In this document: positions 27,661-35,431 of the stretch, piece by piece
Layout: the number at the start of each line of letters is the position of its first letter
Numbering within the stretch: position 1 is the first letter of the stretch
From: Bacteroidia bacterium
GTDB lineage: Bacteria; Bacteroidota; Bacteroidia; Bacteroidales; Paludibacteraceae
Direction: 5' to 3'
Length of the DNA: 64,000 bases
Assembly (NCBI GenBank): GCA_009929445.1
Contig: SAAL01000003.1
Coordinates: 1 to 64,000, forward strand
Program-made: the position numbers and the translations under genes
Notes under the pieces: model-generated
Seen by the model: the letters and a program-made list of their open reading frames with translations, nothing else
The model's database searches: none
What the model was told of the DNA's origin: nothing

Positions 27661-30120
27661 TTACGACACAATAAACCGGGCAGAGGCAAAAGTGATGTTA
27701 TCTTTCAGAAAATGAACAAAATAAACGCCGCTGCTTAAGCCTGACACATCTATTTGCTGACTATCTGAGATGATACTTTTTGTCAGAATCAGTTTTCCGG
27801 TCATGTCCATTATTCTCATTTCCATCCCGGGTGTAATTTCTTTATGGATTTTTATATTCAGAAAATCCTTTGCCGGATTCGGGTATACTACAACATCTTT
27901 CAACGAAGAATTATGACTGAGTCCGCTTAAATTATCCCATTTTGCGAGCAATGCTTGCTTTTCTGCCGGTGTTACCGGAATAACCGTTCCATGACGTGGT
28001 GTAAAATCAAACGAAACAGGATTTGGAGTTACCGTGAAATTCTCCAAATCCATGCTTTCGGTAAACTGGTAAGCTCCACTGGTATACATATCATAAATCA
28101 ACATCCATTTATCGGTGTTGTACATACGGTAAACACAACCGCCCTCCACCGCGACTGTTGTGGACTGCAAATATTTGTCGTATAACACATATCCGCCTGT
28201 GAGATGATCCGAAACCGCTTTTTTAATTCCATTTCCATTCCCTTCAGTTTTGAAATAAAGATGGTATCGTCCGCCCTGATACACAATATCTGCATCTATG
28301 ACCGATTTTCCGTTGTTCTCAAACAAAAGCCGGGGTGCACTTTCGAGTGCGGTGAAAGTGCTGTTAGCGTAAGCGTAGTAAATCTTATCGTAGTCTGACG
28401 AACCCAGGCGCATGGCGAAATAAACCATATACTTACCTGTGGCAGGATCATAAATCGTTTGAGGCGCCCAAATCCTGTCGGCCGATGCATATTCGGGATA
28501 TGTATTCGGTATATTCACTACTGACGATTGCCAGTCGGTTAGATTTCCGGATTTCAGCAGCACCATGGCCCGGTTTGAATTCCATCCCCAGGCAGATACC
28601 ATATCGGTTACCACCATATAATAATCGCTGTTTTCACCTCTCAGAATATGTGGATCGCGCACTCCGCCGGTAGAACTTATGGCGGCAGAACTTAATATTG
28701 GTTTGTTTTTGTTCAACGCCTTGAATTCATATCCGTCGCTGCTCAGTGCAAACCGAATGGATTCCTGATCTCCGGTATTTCCTGTGAAATATGCAAAAAG
28801 ATACGCTGTAAAGCCTTCATCTTCAGCTACATTTACCTGAAATGTCTTTGAAGTGACTGCAGAGCCTTTGGATATGACAGCAGTGAGTGTAATGGCTGCA
28901 TTTCCAGTTCCATTGGCAGGCCTGCCAGTAATTTTTCCGGTATTGGAAAGTACTGCGGGATTTTCCGAAGTCCACGTAATGGATGAGCCTTCCTTTCCGT
29001 TGGCAGGCAGCGACAAATCCGAGCGAAGCAGCGTAATATTTCCTGTAGGCGCAAGACTCAGCGAATCCATGCTAACACTCTCACTATCAGACAAAAATGG
29101 CATTACTCTGGCAATGTATTCCCGGGTTGTGGAAATGTTGTTTTTAAGAAATGTGGCAGTTAAAGTGACTAATACCGGCGAAGATCCGGCTGAAGGCCTG
29201 GTGACAACACCCGAATTGCTCAGCACACTCTGATGCGACGATTGCCAGGAAATGGCAACACCGTTTTGGTACTCTGACGGCAGATTGATGTTGGATACCA
29301 CCGAATCCAATCCGATGATTACCAGATTATTTTTTGCATATTCGGTGAATCGGATATTGATGGCACTATCAAGTGGAATTCTGTCGGACGACAAAGCCGA
29401 GATTTCTGAGACAGAAAGGGCTCTGTTGTATATTCTGAAATCCGATAAAAATGAATTCAGGAGATATACGTCGGTTGAATAACAGGAACGTCCGATAAAA
29501 TTAAAAGCCGTTTCACCCAGGTCGGAAGGTTTCACATACACATTGTTGCTTTTGACCAAAGCCCCGTTCAGATAAAGTCTGCCGGTGGTGTTTTGCTGTG
29601 TGTATGCCAGGTGTTTCCACTTTGCCTTTTCAAGGGCTGAACCCACAGAAACAGTTGTTTCGTTTTGCCAGTGTGTTTTTGATATGGCATATCGGGTGTT
29701 TTTGGCGGTCAGAAACATATTTCCATTTGCTGTTCGTGCCATGTCGGTCGAATTGGCAAACGTGCAAATGAAATTTCCATTTGCCGATAAATCCACATCC
29801 GGATTGATATACACGTAAAATGAAACGGTGAAATCACTGAGCGAAGCTATCAGTTTCCCGGTATTGGCGGTCAAATCCACATAGCCGTTTGCAGAACCGA
29901 GATTCAGCACATTGTATCTGCCCAGAGCTTCCGCAACGGCTCCGTTTTTCAAAATTCCATTGTATGAATTGCCCGAACCATCTGTAACATTGTTTCCGGC
30001 GGGTAGAAACGAATACAACAATTTCAGCGAATTATCCTGAGCATAAGCGACAGCACAAAATCCATTCAACGCCAACAAAAGAAAAAAAATGGTTATCTCA
30101 TTTCGGAATAATCTTCTCAT
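27661..30120 (-). CDS. LamG + bacterial Ig-like + GH43-like glycosidase with T9SS sorting domain
   Basis: LamG N-terminus; Ig-like repeats (ISWQSSHQSVLSNSGVVTRP; ITWTSENPAVLSNTGKITGRP); GH43-like propeller (GVRDPHILRGENSDYYMVVTDM, RIWAPQTIYDPATGKYMVYFA, SVIDADIVYQGGRYHLYFK); CTD VVVYPNPAKDFLNIKI. Start moved to MRRLFRNE. Confidence 0.8.
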   Translation of the reverse strand: MRRLFRNEITIFFLLLALNGFCAVAYAQDNSLKLLYSFLPAGNNVTDGSGNSYNGILKNGAVAEALGRYNVLNLGSANGYVDLTANTGKLIASLSDFTVSFYVYINPDVDLSANGNFICTFANSTDMARTANGNMFLTAKNTRYAISKTHWQNETTVSVGSALEKAKWKHLAYTQQNTTGRLYLNGALVKSNNVYVKPSDLGETAFNFIGRSCYSTDVYLLNSFLSDFRIYNRALSVSEISALSSDRIPLDSAINIRFTEYAKNNLVIIGLDSVVSNINLPSEYQNGVAISWQSSHQSVLSNSGVVTRPSAGSSPVLVTLTATFLKNNISTTREYIARVMPFLSDSESVSMDSLSLAPTGNITLLRSDLSLPANGKEGSSITWTSENPAVLSNTGKITGRPANGTGNAAITLTAVISKGSAVTSKTFQVNVAEDEGFTAYLFAYFTGNTGDQESIRFALSSDGYEFKALNKNKPILSSAAISSTGGVRDPHILRGENSDYYMVVTDMVSAWGWNSNRAMVLLKSGNLTDWQSSVVNIPNTYPEYASADRIWAPQTIYDPATGKYMVYFAMRLGSSDYDKIYYAYANSTFTALESAPRLLFENNGKSVIDADIVYQGGRYHLYFKTEGNGNGIKKAVSDHLTGGYVLYDKYLQSTTVAVEGGCVYRMYNTDKWMLIYDMYTSGAYQFTESMDLENFTVTPNPVSFDFTPRHGTVIPVTPAEKQALLAKWDNLSGLSHNSSLKDVVVYPNPAKDFLNIKIHKEITPGMEMRIMDMTGKLILTKSIISDSQQIDVSGLSSGVYFVHFLKDNITFASARFIVS

Positions 30121-30204
30121 GTTTTTTATTTGCTCACAGAAGGTATTAAATACATCTGAAAAATTGAAATTAAATTGCATCGTAAGTTTTATTATTTCAA
30201 CACA

Positions 30205-31236
30205 TTACCAGGTATTGGGTACTTTCGAATCATCAACGACCATGGCCTGAACAAGCATTGCGTGCCTGATAAGGTCAGTAGCGGAGCGCACTTCGCTTCG
30301 GTAATTTATTCCGTAAGGCCAGAAGTGTATCGGATTTGAGTTACTATCGCCTTTCAACACTTCACCTGTACCGAATGATGCAATCACTGCTTTCGCTTTT
30401 GTACCAACCCATACTCCGCTTACCAGATTGGCTCTCCATTCATTCGTGGTGCCTGAACCAACAAAATGAGCTATTTCGTGCATGGCCGTACCCACCCACA
30501 TATAGCTGGTGCTTGATCCGAAACCAATAGATCCGTGATATGAAGCCTGTGCTGTGGGAATTCCTGCATTATAGTACACATAAATATTACCTTTGAAGGT
30601 GGTGTACCGGTTGTAATAGTAGCAAGCACTATCCATTGCTTCTTTTATGAGTCTGTATTCATTCGGATAAACAGTTTTATCTATATCCAATGTGAATGTG
30701 ACGTTACCCGTGGTGGGTTTTACCACCATTTCATTGCTGTAAGTCGTTCCGATGCAGTTTTTGGCGTATGCTCTGATGTAATAGGCCGAATCCACAGCCA
30801 GCACGCCTGACTGAATAGTAAACTGTCCTGTAGCTACGCCTCCTGATGATTTTCTGTCGAGTGTGGTAGGACTTTTCCGCGTTGACCAGCATATTCCCCT
30901 TTCGGTGAGTGCACATCCCCCGTTGCTCGCAATATTTACCGTACAAATAGTTCGGGATGTGGTGTAATTATACACCGTTTTCACTAACTCCACTTGCGGC
31001 AAACTGTTGTCGGAAAACTGCATGCTATCTATTGAAGTAAGCGGAATTTTTGTTACCGACTGGTCGTTCTTGAATACATCCAGCACAGACTCATTGCTGC
31101 TGAATTTCATGCTGTCGATCAGCTGAATCGAAAAAGTGTTAATAGTCGCGTTATTTCGGAAAACATACATATTTTTCTGGCCTGAGACCACCGATATAAA
31201 CATGCAAAACAATAACAGAACAGTTAATTTTCTCAT
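30205..31236 (-). CDS. secreted protein with HExxH motif (putative metallopeptidase-like)
   Basis: Signal peptide; Fn3-like middle (GICWSTRKSPTTLDRKSSGG...YYIRAYAKNCIGTTYSNEM); MHEIAHFVGSGTTNEW. Confidence 0.55.
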   Translation of the reverse strand: MRKLTVLLLFCMFISVVSGQKNMYVFRNNATINTFSIQLIDSMKFSSNESVLDVFKNDQSVTKIPLTSIDSMQFSDNSLPQVELVKTVYNYTTSRTICTVNIASNGGCALTERGICWSTRKSPTTLDRKSSGGVATGQFTIQSGVLAVDSAYYIRAYAKNCIGTTYSNEMVVKPTTGNVTFTLDIDKTVYPNEYRLIKEAMDSACYYYNRYTTFKGNIYVYYNAGIPTAQASYHGSIGFGSSTSYMWVGTAMHEIAHFVGSGTTNEWRANLVSGVWVGTKAKAVIASFGTGEVLKGDSNSNPIHFWPYGINYRSEVRSATDLIRHAMLVQAMVVDDSKVPNTW

Positions 31237-31721
31237 AACTTAATAAATTTCAGCATCCTGTTTCCAACTCTGATAAAATATACTCCTCCGGAAAGATCAC
31301 TCACATCAACGTGTTGAGAGAAACTACCAGTTGAATTGTATTTCACTAATGCTCCTGAAGCATTGAATATTTTGATTTCCTTATCCTCAATCCTCAAATT
31401 ATTCAACTGAATATAGTTTCGGGCAGGATTTGGATATACAGACAATACGTTTTCAACGGCAGAAACCACACCGGTAGGAGTAGAAAATATCATGCTTCGA
31501 ACAGATGTAAGGGTTAAAGATTCCGACGTGAGATTCTTATAAAACAAATTCATGTTCGGGTTCGGAAAGGTGATTTTTTTCAGGTTTGACAAATTAACCT
31601 CTTTCACTGTCCCATCCGTATTTGTTATTTTCAGGGCATAAGTTTGGGCACGAACACCGCATGGCATCAGTAAAACAAATCCAGCAATCAGACCCCAAAT
31701 AAAGTGTAAATGACTTTTCAT
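31233..31721 (-). CDS. small T9SS type A sorting-domain protein
   Basis: 162 aa; signal peptide, short N-terminal module, CTD (VLSVYPNPARNYIQLNN...LSGGVYFIRVGNRMLKFIKL); ATGA overlap with the downstream gene. Confidence 0.75.
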   Translation of the reverse strand: MKSHLHFIWGLIAGFVLLMPCGVRAQTYALKITNTDGTVKEVNLSNLKKITFPNPNMNLFYKNLTSESLTLTSVRSMIFSTPTGVVSAVENVLSVYPNPARNYIQLNNLRIEDKEIKIFNASGALVKYNSTGSFSQHVDVSDLSGGVYFIRVGNRMLKFIKL

Positions 31722-31850
31722 ACGTTTATAGTTTTTATTTCAGCCTCCTAATCCTTCCGATAGCTGTCAGGACGGGATAAGTCGTGTTTGAGATTCATCT
31801 CGAATGGCTGTTTCATGTTACATTCTTTTTGATGTAAACTATTTATTGTA

Positions 31851-31858
31851 CAAAAATA
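31851..31858 (-). promoter_or_regulatory. -7 box (TATTTTTG) for the 31721-27661 cluster
   Basis: Minus-strand match to TAnnTTTG, ~130 bp upstream of the start. Confidence 0.4.
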
Positions 31859-31976
31859 AAGAAAAGAAAACATACAATTTGATTAAAACTGATTTATGAT
31901 ACTCAAGATGAACTGAATTTTACCCTATTTGATTTTTTATTGCTAAATATCAACACGTTAAAAATAAAATAATGGC

Positions 31977-31984
31977 TACTTTTG
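31977..31984 (+). promoter_or_regulatory. -7 box (TACTTTTG) for the GH29 gene
   Basis: Match to TAnnTTTG, ~134 bp upstream of the start at 32118. Confidence 0.45.
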
Positions 31985-32117
31985 TATTGTTATCCTGCCA
32001 TTACTCAGCCTTCGATACAAGATTCACAGATTCGCAGGAATAAACGAATAATAGTAATTAAAAATCAACATATCTGATGATCTGAAATTTCATAATCGTT
32101 TCAACATACTTTTTACC

Positions 32118-33788
32118 ATGAAAAGCCATATTTCTCAAAAAAAAGGCGCAATCATCGCGTATATTTTCAGCTGTTTTGTCTCTTTAAGCAGCAATACGAT
32201 TGCTCAAATCACAGACCCGGATTTTATTTACAAAATCAGCGAAAATGCTGAAAAAATGAAAGAAGGAAAATTTGAACCTACCTGGCAATCACTTCAACAG
32301 TATGAAGTACCCGAATGGTTTCGGAATGCCAAGTTTGGTATGTGGACTCATTGGGGACCTCAATGTCAGCCGCAACGGGGCGACTGGTACGCTCGTGGCA
32401 TGTATGAGGAAGGCTCCTGGCAGTATAAGGAACATATAAAACAATACGGACATCCTTCAGAGTTCGGATTCAAAGATGTAATAAACGAGTGGAAGGCTGA
32501 AAAATGGGATCCGGAAGCTATCGTAGAACTTTACAAAAGAACCGGTGCGCGGTATTTCGTGGCAATGGCTAATCATCACGACAACATGGACCTCTGGGAC
32601 AGCCAATACCAGCCCTGGAATTCGGTCAATATGGGTCCGCACAGGGATATTATCGGAGAATATGAAAAAGCTGTGCGTAAGAACGGGCTTCGCTTCGGCG
32701 TCACTTTCCACGCCGCTCACGCCTGGCTTTTCTACGAACCGGCCCGCCTTGCTGACACGAATGGTGACAAAAAAAACGTTCATTACGATGGAAGACTGAT
32801 GAAAGAAGACGGTAAAGGTAAATGGTGGGAAGGTTACGACCCGCAGGATTTGTATGCCCAGGATCATGCTCCGAGCGCAGATAAAAACATACACAAAAAC
32901 TGGCACTGGACAAATGCCGGAGGGACGACTTTCCCTGACCGGAAATATACAGAAAACATCTACAACCGAACGCTGGACCTGATTAACCGCTACAAACCGG
33001 ATTTGCTGTATTTTGACGACACCGTGCTTCCGCTCTACCCTTTGAGCGATGGCAGCCTGAAAACAGCCGCACACTTCTACAATTCATCCATGGAGTGGAA
33101 CAACGGGAAAAATGAAGCTGTACTGACCGGAAAAGTGCTGACGGAAGATTATCAGAAAAAAGCCATTCTCTGGGACATTGAAAAGGGTACGCCAAATGAA
33201 ATTCAGGAAAATCCGTGGCAGGTCTGCACCTGCATCGGAAGCTGGCACTACGACATCGGTGTGTACAATAATAACCGCTACAAAAGCGCTGAAACGGTGA
33301 TTCGTCAGTTGATAGACGTAGTCAGCAAGAACGGGAATCTACTGCTGAACATCCCTTTGCGTGGCGATGGTTCCTTTGATGAAAAGGAGATGGCTATTGT
33401 CAAAGGTATTGGTGACTGGATGGCTGTTAACAGCGAAGGAATTTACGACACCCGCCCCTGGAAAGTTTTCGGTGAAGGACCCGATGCAGAAGCGGTAATA
33501 GCTCTTAATGCACAGGGATTTAACGAAGGTCGCATCAAGAATTTTACTGAAAAAGAAATACGCTATACTTCCAAAGGTAAAACCGTTTATGCATTTGTAA
33601 TGGGTAAAAATTCACAGTCGATGCTGCTGAAATCTTTCGGCAGGAATGAAAAAATAAAATCTGTAACCTGTCCGGGAAGTTCGGAAAAGGTAAAATGGAC
33701 ACAAAAAACCAACGGGCTGGAAATACATCCTTTCAAAAAACAGACTGTAATGATTGCTCCGGTTTGTTACAAAATTACTTTGCGGTAA
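32118..33788 (+). CDS. alpha-L-fucosidase (GH29)
   Basis: WFRNAKFGMWTHWGPQCQPQRGDWYARGMY, GARYFVAMANHHDNMDLWDS, PDLLYFDDTVLPL, NGNLLLNIPLRGDGS. Confidence 0.92.
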   Translation: MKSHISQKKGAIIAYIFSCFVSLSSNTIAQITDPDFIYKISENAEKMKEGKFEPTWQSLQQYEVPEWFRNAKFGMWTHWGPQCQPQRGDWYARGMYEEGSWQYKEHIKQYGHPSEFGFKDVINEWKAEKWDPEAIVELYKRTGARYFVAMANHHDNMDLWDSQYQPWNSVNMGPHRDIIGEYEKAVRKNGLRFGVTFHAAHAWLFYEPARLADTNGDKKNVHYDGRLMKEDGKGKWWEGYDPQDLYAQDHAPSADKNIHKNWHWTNAGGTTFPDRKYTENIYNRTLDLINRYKPDLLYFDDTVLPLYPLSDGSLKTAAHFYNSSMEWNNGKNEAVLTGKVLTEDYQKKAILWDIEKGTPNEIQENPWQVCTCIGSWHYDIGVYNNNRYKSAETVIRQLIDVVSKNGNLLLNIPLRGDGSFDEKEMAIVKGIGDWMAVNSEGIYDTRPWKVFGEGPDAEAVIALNAQGFNEGRIKNFTEKEIRYTSKGKTVYAFVMGKNSQSMLLKSFGRNEKIKSVTCPGSSEKVKWTQKTNGLEIHPFKKQTVMIAPVCYKITLR

Positions 33789-33825
33789 ACAGACTAACTA
33801 AATTATTCAACTTTTATCTTTCTTG

Positions 33826-35361
33826 TCAAAAGCTACTAAAATCAGTTTTCTCTCCGGAATTTGAGTTACTCCGGATTAAGCTCTTACCAGTCAAAAATAA
33901 TGTCGGAAGAAAAGAAACATTGATTTTGGTTGAATCTCCTTTGTAAAGTTCCTGAACTGATGGAGTAAAAGACAAAGTATCTGAATTATTTTTCAGCGAA
34001 TCCATCTGAAATACGATGGATGTGTGATAATTGGTGTAAAAAGTATATGTACCTCTCATCCAGAGTACATCGAAAAATCCTTTTTTATGGTGTCTCGGCA
34101 CAACAGGACGCACATTTATCAAACCGGAAGGAGTATTCCGCGTGATGACTGTGGAATCCCAGGTCACTCCACCATCAGGAGTGGAAAATTTCATAATTTC
34201 GAACACCCCTTTTACCTGCTTCGAAAGGTAAATTTGAGAAGGATCGTCGTAGTCCAGTGAAATTCCTCCGGAATAATTCGGTTCGGGTTCTGTGACTCCG
34301 GCAGGAGTTTGCGGAAACCATTTTCCGGCAGTTGTCAACTGCTTTTGATACCACTCCGTACCTGTCCAGCGGGCATAGTGGTAACGGTGGTCGGTATCCT
34401 GTGGGAAAGTCGCAAAAACCATGACAGGTTTATGCAGGGAATCCACCGTAATATCCCAGATCCAGCCCTTTCCGTTCGAGGCATTGTATGCGGTTTCAGC
34501 ATCATTCGTATCAATGTTGAGCGGATTGGCTCCGTCACCGAAATCTTTAATCAGAGAACCGTCTGCCTTGTAAAATTTCCCTTTTTTATAACAGACATAA
34601 TAAATTTTATTACTTGGCTCATTCCTCGGATGTCCGGTAGTGAAAGCCACATGTATGGCACCTGTTGGATCTTGTGCATAGCGTGTGTAAGGGCGTTGTC
34701 CTCCGCCGGTGATAAATTTTACAGGTTTTTCAAAAGTCTCCCCGTTATTATGTGAAACTGCCATCGCAGGATGCCAATCGGTATCACCGCGGTAAAAAAT
34801 CACGATATCATCTCCAAGCTGGAATGGATAAGGATAGGTTACATTGTTTCCAAATGACTTTTCCGTTCCGAATGAAGAAACATCTTCAGCATTCATCGAA
34901 ATCCGGTAGCGCATCACCTTATCGAAATGCTTCGAATAGAATAAAATTATCTTACCATCCTTTCGGATAAAAATGGTCGGATTGGCATGATCGTCAGCCT
35001 GTAACCGCTCAAAAAGTGTATTTTTTTTGTATTCACCTGTTTGATGATTATAGCTTGCTATCACAATGTCGCCCGTACCCGTAACCCACGAAAAGTAGGT
35101 TTGTTCCTTCATTCCTTTGTGATACAGAGCGCGCGGATCTGCAAACCAGCACCAGGCACCGTCCCTATCCAGGGTATCAATTCGGTCGGTTTTATTAAAT
35201 CCTTTACTGAGAGATGCTGAAACCGCATATCCGTTTTTTTCGGGATTGGAAGATGTGATGTTCACATCGCGGTTTCTATCGTGGTTATCAAGATGCTTTA
35301 TCTGCGCACAACCATTTAACAAGAGAATTAACAGAAAAAATGGTGATAATTTAGCTCTCAT
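33826..35361 (-). CDS. BNR_4-family beta-propeller lipoprotein (polysaccharide lyase/GH145-like superfamily)
   Basis: Lipobox LLNGCAQ; DGAWCWFADPRALYHKG, THVSWVTGTGDIVIASYNHQTGE-like segment (actual: TYFSWVTGTGDIVIASYNHQTGEYKK), HANPTIFIRKDGKIILFYSKH, GGGQRPYTRYAQD. Confidence 0.72.
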   Translation of the reverse strand: MRAKLSPFFLLILLLNGCAQIKHLDNHDRNRDVNITSSNPEKNGYAVSASLSKGFNKTDRIDTLDRDGAWCWFADPRALYHKGMKEQTYFSWVTGTGDIVIASYNHQTGEYKKNTLFERLQADDHANPTIFIRKDGKIILFYSKHFDKVMRYRISMNAEDVSSFGTEKSFGNNVTYPYPFQLGDDIVIFYRGDTDWHPAMAVSHNNGETFEKPVKFITGGGQRPYTRYAQDPTGAIHVAFTTGHPRNEPSNKIYYVCYKKGKFYKADGSLIKDFGDGANPLNIDTNDAETAYNASNGKGWIWDITVDSLHKPVMVFATFPQDTDHRYHYARWTGTEWYQKQLTTAGKWFPQTPAGVTEPEPNYSGGISLDYDDPSQIYLSKQVKGVFEIMKFSTPDGGVTWDSTVITRNTPSGLINVRPVVPRHHKKGFFDVLWMRGTYTFYTNYHTSIVFQMDSLKNNSDTLSFTPSVQELYKGDSTKINVSFLPTLFLTGKSLIRSNSNSGEKTDFSSF

Positions 35362-35380
35362 TCATCGGGATTTTTTAAAA

Positions 35381-35416
35381 AATAAAGCTACGTTTTTTTT
35401 GAAACGTAGCTTTATT
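35381..35416 (-). terminator. strong intrinsic terminator
   Basis: 15-bp perfect stem aataaagctacgttt/aaacgtagctttatt with T-rich tail on the minus strand, between the 38344-35432 gene and the BNR_4 gene. Confidence 0.8.
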
Positions 35417-35431
35417 AAACTAACCAAATAC

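Noticed and set aside
31697-31715. AAGTGTAAATGACTTTT match to the araD operator left half
   Set aside because: Lies in the coding start of the 31233-31721 gene and lacks the right arm; likely chance.
31753-31775. ccttccgatagctgtcaggacggg, imperfect palindrome resembling dispersed Bacteroidetes intergenic repeats
   Set aside because: Only one copy in the window and imperfect arms; cannot be supported as a repeat family without a genome search.
32457-33074. 205-aa minus-strand ORF within the GH29 gene
   Set aside because: Shadow ORF antisense to a clear glycosidase.
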